Source: Macrostomum hystrix (taxonomy: Eukaryota; Platyhelminthes; Macrostomidae). From it: DNA of 64,000 nt. The notes beneath the pieces are model-generated. The model was given only the letters and a program-made list of their open reading frames with translations, did not search any database and had not been told where the DNA came from. Of the stretch, positions 1-12,200 are shown one piece after another. The position numbers and the translations under genes were made by a program. The stretch covers positions 17,680,001-17,744,000 of the forward strand of contig CATNEN010000038.1 in the NCBI GenBank assembly GCA_950097015.1. Reading direction: 5' to 3'. Within the stretch, counting starts at the first letter, position 1. Each line of letters opens with the position of its first letter.

Positions 1-383
1 TTGCTTTTACGAAATGTAATAGAGATAAAAGTACGTTTCTGAAAAAGCAAGTTGCAATTTTGGACTAAATGTACGAGTATAACCTTTCCGAAAGCAGAAC
101 AACAAGGTAACAATAAAACCATAAAACTGAGAAAGCGGGTCTAGATTATGATAAGGTAAGTCTGAAATTTGCATGATTTTAATTCTGCTTACGATATAGT
201 ATTGATAAGCAGCTATATAAACTACTTCACCTATCATTGTGATAATTGCAAGCTGTTCAATGGCTCTTTATATAGTTTGTGATTCTGACAATTGGCAATT
301 TGCCATGGAATTCAGTCGCCTGGCTGACCTTTCAGAATAACTAAGGAAGAAAAAGGATGACAAGAACACAGTGTTAGAATGTA
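1..383. other. AT-rich sequence, probably IP3-receptor intron
   Basis: No convincing exon. Two minus-strand acceptor-like sites (near 24 and 156) are visible, but neither opens a stretch I can recognise. Confidence 0.3.
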
Positions 384-921
384 AGCTCCAATGACCAGGG
401 AAGGACAGCTCAAATGACCAGGGAAGGACAGCTCCAATGACCAGAGAAGGACAGCTCCAATGATCAGGGAAGGACAGCTCCAATGATCAGGGAAGGACAG
501 CTCTAATGACCAGGGAAGGAAAGCTCCAATGATCAGGGAAGGACAGCTCCAATGACCAAGGAAGGACAGCTCTAATGACCAGGGAAGGAAAGCTCCAATG
601 ATCAGGGAAGGAAAGCTCCAATGACCAGGGAAGGACAGCTCCAATGATCAGGGAAGGACAGCTCCAATGACCAGAGAAGGACAGCTCCAATGATCAGGGA
701 AGGACAGCTCCAATGACCAGGGAAGGTTAGCTCCAATGACCAGGGAAGGACAGCTCAAATGACCAGGAGAGGACTGCTCCAATGACCAGGGAAGGACAGC
801 TCAAATGACCAGGAGAGGACAGCTCCAATGACCAGGGAAGGACAGCTCAAATGACCTGGAGAGGACAGTTCCAATGACCAGGGAAGGACAGCTCAAATGA
901 CCAGGGAAGGACAGCTCCAAT
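384..921. repeat. 23-bp minisatellite, block 1
   Basis: About 23 copies of GACCAGGGAAGGACAGCTCC plus AAT, with GATC/GACC and AGGGA/AGGAG variants. On the sense (minus) strand it begins about 14 bp after the exon 10 donor at 934. The unit reads without stops in two minus frames (LSFPGHWSCPS), which is a repeat artefact. Confidence 0.97.
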
Positions 922-934
922 GACTGTCGCATAC

Positions 935-1023
935 CTCTCGCAGTTCGCCTCCGTCCCATCGCAGGGCTCTCATGGATTTCTCATCCTCCGTGTTGAGGAA
1001 TTCTTTTCTCTGATAGGATTTAT
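935..1023 (-). CDS. ITPR: Probable exon 10 of the IP3 receptor gene
   Basis: An 89-bp open segment lies between two blocks of a 23-bp array. On the minus strand it has an acceptor (GAATTGCAG) and a donor (GAG then GTATGC). Its entry phase matches the end of exon 9, giving HAIK followed by [17 protein letters not shown]. The expected family stretch after WLHA is poorly conserved, so the call rests on splice sites, phase, codon-like composition and position. It could be a chance ORF. Confidence 0.55.
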
Positions 1024-4000
1024 CTGCAATTCGGAGTATAAGTTTGCTATTGAGAATGTGAAAATCGTGTATTTACTAAAAATGGATGTAGAAACTGTTG
1101 AGACAACTCCACGCCAAACTTCTATTTTCCGGACCAGTGTAGACTGACTGGCTGTCAAGAAAATTCACTAAGACGATAAGAAACTCTGATGCACTACTTG
1201 GAGATAAACACTGATAACTTCCGTATAAGGACCATTAGAAGAAGGACGGACACTTCGTTTCTTGAAAATTGTATAATTTTCATAAAGATTTTCAGGTAAA
1301 AAGTGCACCGGCGAAAAAGGAACTTTCACGTTTATTTCACATTAATTTTTTTATGTTTAAATGTTTAATGGCCTAGAGAAGACAGCTCCAATTAGCTTTT
1401 GAAGATAACTTAAATGAACACAAGAGGACAGTTCAAATGACCAGAAGAGGACAGCTCCAATCAGAAGGGAAGGACGGCTCCAATGACCAGGAGAGGACTG
1501 CTCCAATGACCAGGAGAGGACTGCTCCAATGACCAGGAGAGGACTGCTCCAATGACCAGGAGAGGACAGCTCCAATGACCAGGAGAAGACTGCTCCAATG
1601 ACCAGGAGAGGACTGCTCCAATGACCAGGAGAGGACTGCTCCAATGACCAGGAGAGGACTGCTCCAATGACCAGGAGAGGACTGCTCCAATGACCAGGAG
1701 AGGACTGCTCCAATGACCAGGAGAGGACTGCTCCAATGACCAGGAGAGGACTGCTCCAATGACCGGGAGAGGACTGCTCCAATGACCAGGAGAGGACTGC
1801 TCCAATGACCAGGAGAGGACAGCTCCAATGACCAGGAGAGGACTGCTCCAATGACCAGGAGAGGACAGCTCCAATGACCAGGAGAGGACAGCTCCAATGA
1901 CCAGGAGAGGACATGTTTAAATTTTTAAGTTTAAATCCAGGGATTAGCGGAATGGGCGGTCCCCTCCGCCTCCTCGCTGCGGAGCACCCTGCAGCTAAGT
2001 CAAGTAAGTCAATGTTTAAATCACATTTAAAGTGACTGTAAAATTGAGCTTTCTAATATTCGTTAAAAGAACAGCATTGTATATTCTTCCAATAAAAAGT
2101 TATCAACATTGCTGGTGCATTTTTCTGTGAAAATCAAAATTTAATAAGTTTTCCAAGAAACGACAGTGTCCCGTCCTTCTTCTTCTAGTGGACCTTGCTT
2201 TCGTATTGTGCAAAACATAAAAAAAATGTTTATTTTTAAAAAAAAAGCTGAATAAATTCTCTACAAAAATAGCTGAAGCTTGTGTGACTGCCTGTTTTAG
2301 CTGTTTTAGCACAACCTTCAAACACAGCCACACAGTTATTTAAACACAGCTCACTAGCTTAAACAGATGTAGAAACACAATTGCTTAAACTGCAATACAG
2401 AGAATTTATTCAGCTTTCTAATAAAACAAACATTTTTTAAATATGCTGAATGATAATAATACGACATTTTTTCATTTTAGTGGGGTCGGTGGCAGAGCGG
2501 TTATCGCGTCTGCCTCTCGCACCAAGGTCCCTAAGTTCGATTCCACGGCGAGGCCACATTCATTTGGGGCGCAGCCGCGGAGAGAAGGCTTGGGGGCTTG
2601 TCGTGCAATTTACGCCCTAGAAGGCCAACCTTAAAGGCACAGTGAGAGTGTACACTGCCTGACGATGAGAAAGTCAGGGCAGATGTACACACCTGTGTGA
2701 GCGTGTGCCTGCGTACAGTATCTGTGTGCGTGTGTGCTCAGGAGTCAGCGAAATGGGCAGAATTGCCTCCTCGCTGGCTGCGGCTCTAGTGTCACCAAAT
2801 GATGTGCCATTGCCCGCAGCCCTCCTGCAATGATTATTACGAGCTCGTATGTTGAATGATACGGAAGTTATATCAGTGTTTATCTCCAAGTTGTGCATCA
2901 GAATTTCCTGTCTGCTTTGTGTATTTTTGGGACAGGCCAGTCAGACCTTACTTGTCCGAAAAATGGGGGGTTTGGAGGGAAATTGTCTCTCCTGTTTCCA
3001 TAGATTCACAGTACCATAAACAGTGCAATAGAGTGCAATGGATATCAAAGGGGTTACATCTGCGCTTGGGAGATACGGAGCCCAGATCTCGAAGCTCGAT
3101 AACTAACCACTACAGAAGGATTTACGAAAGACAGCAACAGACTAATACCAAATTTCAAGGCACATAGGGCACTTTTATAACCCAATGTTTAGACTTTAAG
3201 GCTTCTGAACGAGAGGTCAGAGGTTCGTTTTTTGGCGAATATGGAAGCATTTATTGGCCTTGTGCAAGACAGTTGATTCACAGAGCACAAACTGACTCCT
3301 GAGCACAAACTGACTCCTGAGCACAAACTGACTCCTGAGCACAAACTGACTCCTGAGCACAAACTGACTCCTGAGCACAAACTGACTCCTGAGCACAAAC
3401 TGACTCCTGAGCACAAACTGACTCCTGAGCACAAACTGACTCCTGAGCACAAACTGACTCCTGAGCACTCCACGGCTGCACTCCAAATTGATGTGAGCTC
3501 GAAGACAATGAAAAAACCGTGAAGAAAATAGTAGAACTACCTTTGATGGCGTGCAGCCAGCTGCCAGTGATGACATGCTCAATCCGAGCATAGCTCTCAA
3601 ACTTGAGCTCCGGTGTTTCCTGCAGCACCGGGTGCAGTTTGAACACCGTGTGAGGATCGGCGCTCTCCTCAGACAGAGTGACAGTCAAGCCTAGCACCGC
3701 GTCGTGTCTAACGCACAAATACCTCCTAGTGCTGGCGTGGCGAAACCGGAACTGCTGATCCCAGGTGAGAATATCCCCATTGAGGATAGTTTTTTCCGAC
3801 TCAATCTGCCAGTAGGTGACAGCCGAGCTGGACGGATGAAGGGTGCGCGGGTTCAACTGGTCGATCTCGCGAATTCTCAGGTGAACTGGAGAGAACAAAA
3901 TTATTTTTTTTGCTTTATTGCCTTCTTCTTCAAAGCAAATTTCTACAATGAGGTCAGCCTGAATAAGTAATAAGATTCTACAAAGCAATTTGATTAATTG

Positions 4001-6060
4001 CATCAACTCTCCAGCTTTCTATTTAATTTTATTTACAAAGTCTGATACCAAACATTTGAAACATATACTTTAGTTTTTTGTTTTAATAGTATCGCAGAGA
4101 AAGTGTATTTTTTGTTTAAAAGTCTAAAAACTCAAACTATAACATTCATATTATACAATAATATTCGAATTCGGATATTCAGATTCTTGGTTCGAGTTAC
4201 GAAACAGGACTTAGATATCTATACCAACTTTCCTTTAAACCGAGTTTATCAATCATCTCATTGTGGCACAGTTAATTGAACACTGCTGCACATTACCGTC
4301 CTCCGTGACTTCGTCGTCGAAAAGGCCTTCTGCCACAACGTAGGCTTCCAGCTCTTTGTGGAATAGCTGCACAAACTGCCCGCCCTGAAGGTGAAGGAAA
4401 TGCAAAAAGTAAAACACTTAGATCCCCTAGACAAATACCCCTTTCTAATCTTTAATGTGACGCACCTCACTCTTATCTACCATTTGATGTGCCGCACCGA
4501 TCACTCTCATCTACCCTTTGATGTGCCGCACCTCATTCTCATCTACCCTTTGATGCGCCGCACCTCACTCTTATCAACCCTTTGATGTGCCGCACCGATC
4601 ACTCTCATCTACCCCTTGATGTGCCGCACCTCACTCTTATCTACCCTTTGATGCGCCGCACCTCACTCTTATCAACCCTTTGATGTACCGCACCGATCAC
4701 TCTCATCTACCCTTTGATGTGCCGCACCTCACTCTTATCTACCCTTTGATGCGCCGCACCTCACTCTTATCAACCCTTTGATGTGCCGCACCTCATTCTC
4801 ATCTACCCTTTGATGTGCCGCAAACTCTGCACTCTGCACTCTTCACAAAGGTGAATAGCAGCTACTAATAATCTAAAATAAGACTCTCATACCCGAGCAA
4901 ACAGTTCGTGATCTCCAATAAAGCCGTGCGACTTGACAATGGTGAAGCCAGTCTGATCTACGCCGAGATTCAGTTCAGATCTGAGTTATTGTTAATAAGG
5001 AAATATGGAATACATTTTGTGTCCGCTCTCAAAAGTTTATACTTCCTTCGCGAGCAAGTCACATGTTATGGCTTGGGGCTTACACAATTCGCCCAGTTTC
5101 AATGGGAAATCCGTGGCTAGCGTGGTAGAAATGTCCGGGACTCTTGATTGACTCCAGTGAGACCTGGTCAAACAGTTGCACCTGAATAGGGATTGTCAGT
5201 CATGGACATTGTCAGTCATGGACATTGTCAGTTAGGGACATTGTCAGTTAGGGACTTTGCAATTCAGTCAGGGAGATTGTCAGTTCGACAGGGACATTGT
5301 CAGTTAGACAGGGACATTGTCAGTTAGACAAGGACATTGTCAGTTAGACAGGGACATTGTCAGTTAGACAGGGACATTTTCAGTTAGACAGGAACATTGT
5401 CAGTTAGACAGGGACATTGCTATATGGTGAGCAGTGATTTGGTACGTATGAAAGATGAAATTCAGACAGAAAGTTCATTGCTCCACTCACAAATTCGCCC
5501 TCTGATTTGACTTTGTAGCGAGGCAGGATGCGAAACTGCGCATTCTTGGAATTATACTCGTGCAGAGACAGCTGCGGGCAATTGTAAAGTGGGTATAGAA
5601 TTACGAGAGAATCATTTCCCAATGTCTGCCGTTAGAAGCTGCAAAGTCTAATCAATTATCAGGGGTTGTGTTTAAAAATCCTAAGCTGTCACGATCCGCG
5701 GTTAGTCTAGTAATGTGCAGTTGAGGGCCTTGCTAAATGGAAATATGCGAAATTCTAGGTATGGATATTATGATCTACCGCAGATTAAATTGCTGGGCTA
5801 AAAAAACTGCTTTTATTAATGTGCATTCCAAGCACTAACTAGGAAGGCTTAATTTAAATAGTAGGTAACTTGATAGATTATCGCTGTGGGATCCTTTATT
5901 ATATTCGTATTTATGTCGGGAACTATCGTCCAACAATGACTTCTTTCTGGTCTTGTTAAAAGAGACAAGAAATAAATGATACCAGTATAAGCCGGATCGA
6001 AAGGGCAAAACAGAAAGTAAATGGAAAATTTTAGATAGATGATAGATAGATAGATAGATG

Positions 6061-6091
<31 letters not shown>

Positions 6092-6120
6092 TGATAGATA
6101 GATAGATAGATAGATAGATT

Positions 6121-6155
<35 letters not shown>

Positions 6156-6160
6156 TGATT

Positions 6161-6195
<35 letters not shown>

Positions 6196-6200
6196 TGATT

Positions 6201-6231
<31 letters not shown>

Positions 6232-6232
6232 T

Positions 6233-6271
<39 letters not shown>

Positions 6272-9200
6272 GGATAGATAGATAGATAGATAGATAGATG
6301 GATAGATAGATCCGATTCAGCTCGTAAATCAACCGTATAGTTTTGTATCCTGGCAGAAAAATACATTAGCATAAATTATGCATTTTCATTTAGGGTCTAA
6401 TAGTGTCCGTGCGGATCTGTCGCAGCTGGTAATTCTACCAGAATGTTTACGCTTTCTGCAAACTTTATCTGACTGCCCTAGATCATAGAACACGAACTAG
6501 CATTACGAGCTACGTTTCATTTGCTCAGTTTTTTGTGGTCAACCGAAGTTGATAATTGGCATAATAATCTAGACACCTTCAGGCTGCATAGCAACGGAAG
6601 TACTGTGGCATTGTTCAGCCTTGGTTATGGCTCGGATACAGATAGTTTAATATTTTGAGCAGACAATTGCATATAGCCATGCACTCACCAGCATGTTGTT
6701 CTTGTCGCACTGACTAGTTTGGTTCGTATTGACGTGAATGTACTTTCCAGTGAATCGGTGTCGCAACTGAAAGTTCAGTTTGGTAGTTAAATAAGACTTC
6801 GCTGTCTTCAGTATTGAGTTCAGCGAGCTGATAGAAAGCAGATTCAAGCAGATTCACCTGAATAATCTCGCCGTAACGCAGTCGCTTGCCCTGGTTTCTT
6901 CTCTGCTCGGCCATGTTGTCAACATTCTCTGCGCTGGCTGCACTTTTGGCCTGATCGAGATGCTGCTGTTGTTCGAAATCAGCCATGCCGGTGTCAGGCT
7001 GAACTCCTCCGCCGCCACCGCCACCACCGGCGGTCCCAGCTGTCGCAGTGTCAGGAGCCGAAGTCGACGCTATCGCGTCCGGAGCGACGGAGGAGACGTG
7101 CGCAGCTTGGTGGATCTTCGCGCTGCCGACAAGTTTGCGATACTTTTTATCCAGTTTGTACCGGTTCTGGATGCACACTTGGAACAGGAGAACTGCAAGG
7201 GTTATTCAGTGAGAGGACTAGTTTGAACCGGTTCTGGGTGCACACTTGGAACAGGAGAACTGCAAGGGTTATTCAGTGAGAGGACTAGTTTGAACCGGTT
7301 CTGGATGCACACTTAGAACAGGAGAACTGCAAGGGTTATTCAGTGAGAGCACTAGTTTGTACCGGTTCTGGATGCACACTTGGAACAGGAGAACTGCAAG
7401 GGTTATTCAGTGAGAGGACTAGTTTGAACCGGTTCTGGGTGCAGACTTGGAACAGGAGAACTGCAAGGGTTATTCAGTGAGAGGACTAGTTTGAACCGGT
7501 TCTGGGTGCACACTTGGAACAGGAGAACTGCAAGGGTTATTCAGTGAGAGGACTAGTTTGAACCGGTTCTGGGTGCACACTTGGAACAGGAGAACTGCAA
7601 GGGTCATTCAGTGAGAGGACTAGTTTGAACCGGTTCTGGGTGCACACTTGGAACAGGAGAACTGCAAGGGTTATTCAGTGAGAGGACTAGTTTGAACCGG
7701 TTCTGGGTGCACACTTGGAACAGGAGAACTGCAAGGGTTATTCAGTGAGAGGACTAGTTTGTACCGGTTCTGGATGCACACTTGGAACAGGAGAACTGCA
7801 AGGGTTATTCAGTGAGAGGACTAGTTTGAACCGGTTCTGGGTGCAGACTTGGAACAGGAGAACTGCAAGGGTTATTCAGTGAGAGGACTAGTTTGAACCG
7901 GTTCTGGATGCACACTTGGAACAGGAGAACTGCAAGGGTTATTCAGTGAGAGGACTAGTTTGAACCGGTTCTGGATGCACACTTGGAACAGGAGAACTGC
8001 AAGGGTCATTCAGTGAGAGGACTAGTTTGAACCGGTTCTGGGTGCACACTTGGAACAGGAGAACTGCAAGGGTTATTCAGTGAGAGGACTAGTTTGAACC
8101 GGTTCTGGATGCACACTTGGAACAGGAGAACTGCAAGGGTTATTCAGTGAGAGGACTAGTTTTAACCGGTTCTGGATGCACACTTGGAACAGGAGAACTG
8201 CAAGGGTCATTCAGTGAGAGGACTAGTTTGAACCGGTTCTGGGTGCACACTTGGAACAGGAGAACTGCAAGGGTCATTCAGGGAGAGGACTAGTTTGAAC
8301 CGGTTCTGGATGCACACTTGGAACAGGAGAACTGCAAGGGTCATTCAGGGAGAGGACTAGTTTGAACCGGTTCTGGATGCACACTTGGAACAGGAGAACT
8401 GCAAGGGTCATTCAGGGAGAGGACTAGTTTGAACCGGTTCTGGATGCACACTTGGAACAGGAGAACTGCAAGGGTTATTCAGTGAGAGGACTAGTTTGAA
8501 CCGGTTCTGGATGCACACTTGGAACAGGAGAACTGCAAGGGTTATTCAGTGAGAGGACTAGTTTGAACCGGTTCTGGGTGCACAATTGGAACAGGAGAAC
8601 TGCAAGGGTTATTCAGTGAGAGGACTAGTTTGTACCGGTTCTGGATGCACACTTGGAACAGGAGAACTGCAAGGGTTATTCAGTGAGAGGACTAGTTTGA
8701 ACCGGTTCTGGGTGCAGACTTGGAACAGGAGAACTGCAAGGGTTATTCAGTGAGAGGACTAGTTTGAACCGGTTCTGGATGCACACTTGGAACAGGAGAA
8801 CTGCAAGGGTTATTCAGTGAGAGGACTAGTTTGAACCGGTTCTGGATGCACACTTGGAACAGGAGAACTGCAAGGGTTATTCAGTGAGAGGACTAGTTTG
8901 AACCGGTTCTGGATGCACACTTGGAACAGGAGAACTGCAAGGGTTATTCAGTGAGAGGACTAGTTTGAACCGGTTCTGGATGCACACTTGGAACAGGAGA
9001 ACTGCAAGGGTCATTCAGGGAGAGGACTAGTTTGAACCGGTTCTGGATGCACACTTGGAACAGGAGAACTGCAAGGGTTATTCAGTGAGAGGACTAGTTT
9101 GAACCGGTTCTGGATGCACACTTGGAACAGGAGAACTGCAAGGGTCATTCAGTGAGAGGACTAGTTTGAACCGGTTCTGGGTGCACACTTGGAACAGGAG

Positions 9201-12200
9201 AACTGCAAGGGTTATTCAGTGAGAGGACTAGTTTGAACCGGTTCTGGGTGCACACTTGGAACAGGAGAACTGCAAGGGTTATTCAGTGAGAGGACTAGTT
9301 TGTACCGGTTCTGGATGCACACTTGGAACAGGAGAACTGCAAGGGTTATTCAGTGAGAGGACTAGTTTGAACCGGTTCTGGGTGCAGACTTGGAACAGGA
9401 GAACTGCAAGGGTTATTCAGTGAGAGGACTAGTTTGAACCGGTTCTGGATGCACACTTGGAACAGGAGAACTGCAAGGGTTATTCAGTGAGAGGACTAGT
9501 TTGAACCGGTTCTGGATGCACACTTGGAACAGGAGAACTGCAAGGGTCATTCAGTGAGAGGACTAGTTTGAACCGGTTCTGGGTGCACACTTGGAACAGG
9601 AGAACTGCAAGGGTTATTCAGTGAGAGGACTAGTTTGAACCGGTTCTGGATGCACACTTGGAACAGGAGAACTGCAAGGGTTATTCAGTGAGAGGACTAG
9701 TTTTAACCGGTTCTGGATGCACACTTGGAACAGGAGAACTGCAAGGGTCATTCAGTGAGAGGACTAGTTTGAACCGGTTCTGGGTGCACACTTGGAACAG
9801 GAGAACTGCAAGGGTCATTCAGGGAGAGGACTAGTTTGAACCGGTTCTGGATGCACACTTGGAACAGGAGAACTGCAAGGGTCATTCAGGGAGAGGACTA
9901 GTTTGAACCGGTTCTGGATGCACACTTGGAACAGGAGAACTGCAAGGGTCATTCAGGGAGAGGACTAGTTTGAACCGGTTCTGGATGCACACTTGGAACA
10001 GGAGAACTGCAAGGGTTATTCAGTGAGAGGACTAGTTTGAACCGGTTCTGGATGCACACTTGGAACAGGAGAACTGCAAGGGTTATTCAGTGAGAGGACT
10101 AGTTTGAACCGGTTCTGGGTGCACAATTGGAACAGGAGAACTGCAAGGGTTATTCAGTGAGAGGACTAGTTTGTACCGGTTCTGGATGCACACTTGGAAC
10201 AGGAGAACTGCAAGGGTTATTCAGTGAGAGGACTAGTTTGAACCGGTTCTGGGTGCAGACTTGGAACAGGAGAACTGCAAGGGTTATTCAGTGAGAGGAC
10301 TAGTTTGAACCGGTTCTGGATGCACACTTGGAACAGGAGAACTGCAAGGGTTATTCAGTGAGAGGACTAGTTTGAACCGGTTCTGGATGCACACTTGGAA
10401 CAGGAGAACTGCAAGGGTTATTCAGTGAGAGGACTAGTTTGAACCGGTTCTGGATGCACACTTGGAACAGGAGAACTGCAAGGGTTATTCAGTGAGAGGA
10501 CTAGTTTGAACCGGTTCTGGATGCACACTTGGAACAGGAGAACTGCAAGGGTCATTCAGGGAGAGGACTAGTTTGAACCGGTTCTGGATGCACACTTGGA
10601 ACAGGAGAACTGCAAGGGTTATTCAGTGAGAGGACTAGTTTGAACCGGTTCTGGATGCACACTTGGAACAGGAGAACTGCAAGGGTTATTCAGTGAGAGG
10701 ACTAGTTTGAACCGGTTCTGGGTGCACAATTGGAACAGGAGAACTGCAAGGGTTATTCAGTGAGAGGACTAGTTTGAACCGGTTCTGGATGCACACTTGG
10801 AACAGGAGAACTGCAAGGGTTATTCAGTGAGAGCACTAGTTTGAACCGGTTCTGGGTGCACACTTGGAACAGGAGAACTGCAAGGGTTATTCAGTGAGAG
10901 CACTAGTTTGTACCGGTTCTGGGTGCACACTTGGAACAGGAGAACTGCAAGGGTTATTCAGTGAGAGCACTAGTTTGTACCGGTTCTGGGTGCACACTTG
11001 GAACAGGAGAACTGCAAGGGTTATTCAGTGAGAGCACTAGTTTGTACCGGTTCTGGGTGCACACTTGGAACAGGAGAACTGCAAGGGTTATTCAGTGAGA
11101 GCACTAGTTTGTACCGGTTCTGGGTGCACACTTGGAACAGGAGAACTGCAAGGGTTATTCAGTGAGAGGACTAGTTTGAACCGGTTCTGGATGCAGACTT
11201 GGAACAGGAGAACTGCAAGGGTTATTCAGTGAGAGCACTAGTTTGTACCGGTTCTGGGTGCACACTTGGAACAGGAGAACTGCAAGGGTTATTCAGTGAG
11301 AGCACTAGTTTGTACCAGTTTGAACCGGTTCTGGGTGCACAATTAAGGACTGGTAAGTTAGTCTTTGAGTTTTTGTCTCTAAGTTTTATGGCGTTGTTTC
11401 ATGGGCAGCTTCTAGTATCTGCTGGAGTAGAAATGTCTAGGTTAGCCTGGCGTCCTGCACAGTCCACGGACTGAACAGCTGTACACAGCTTTTGCTGCCA
11501 CTGGCGGTATAATCTGGTCTAACTGGGCTATGTATAATATTTTTCACGTTTTGCTTTTAGTTAAGCGGTTAATCTTGTGCTTTTTCTTCTGCGTCATCGA
11601 AAGAGACTAACAAAATGAATAGCGAAGTAGCGTGATAAGTCGGCATTAAAAAATCGAATATCTCTCGCTTTTCAAAGAAGAACTGAGACGAATATGAGAT
11701 TTAAAAAACGGTCACATTGCAGTGAAGTCTGCGGCTGCCAGAGTAAACTGAACCGATTCGATTCAGTTCACAATAACAAAAGCTTTCCATTTGCGCCACC
11801 AAAATGTCTCATCACGCGACGCCCACATTTGTTGAAAATCTGGCATCGAAATCTGATTGGCTGAGGCATAGTCACGTGCGTGCCTTAGAGGCTGAGGTTG
11901 GTTGAAATATGGGTTACAGTATTCCTTGAACTGAAGTTAGAAATCATATGAATGGGAGAGGCAATTCTAATGCGTGATACTTGGTCGTCTTCTCGATGTC
12001 AAACTGAAGCTTTGAATTTCAATTTTGTCTCTGAGCTGTGCAGAAAAACGAAACGGTGTCCCCAAAAAGAAAGGCGATAACTGATCCCTCAGCAATGAGA
12101 TATTCGATTTCTATTTTTTCATCATTATCGCACTAAACTGATCCTGGCGGAATTCCCAAAACGGTCGAAGAATTTTAATCGACTGTTAAAGACGCTTGTT

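Noticed and set aside
384-1912. CRISPR-like direct repeats
   Set aside because: Units are head to tail without unique spacers, and the DNA is eukaryotic. The same applies to all other arrays.
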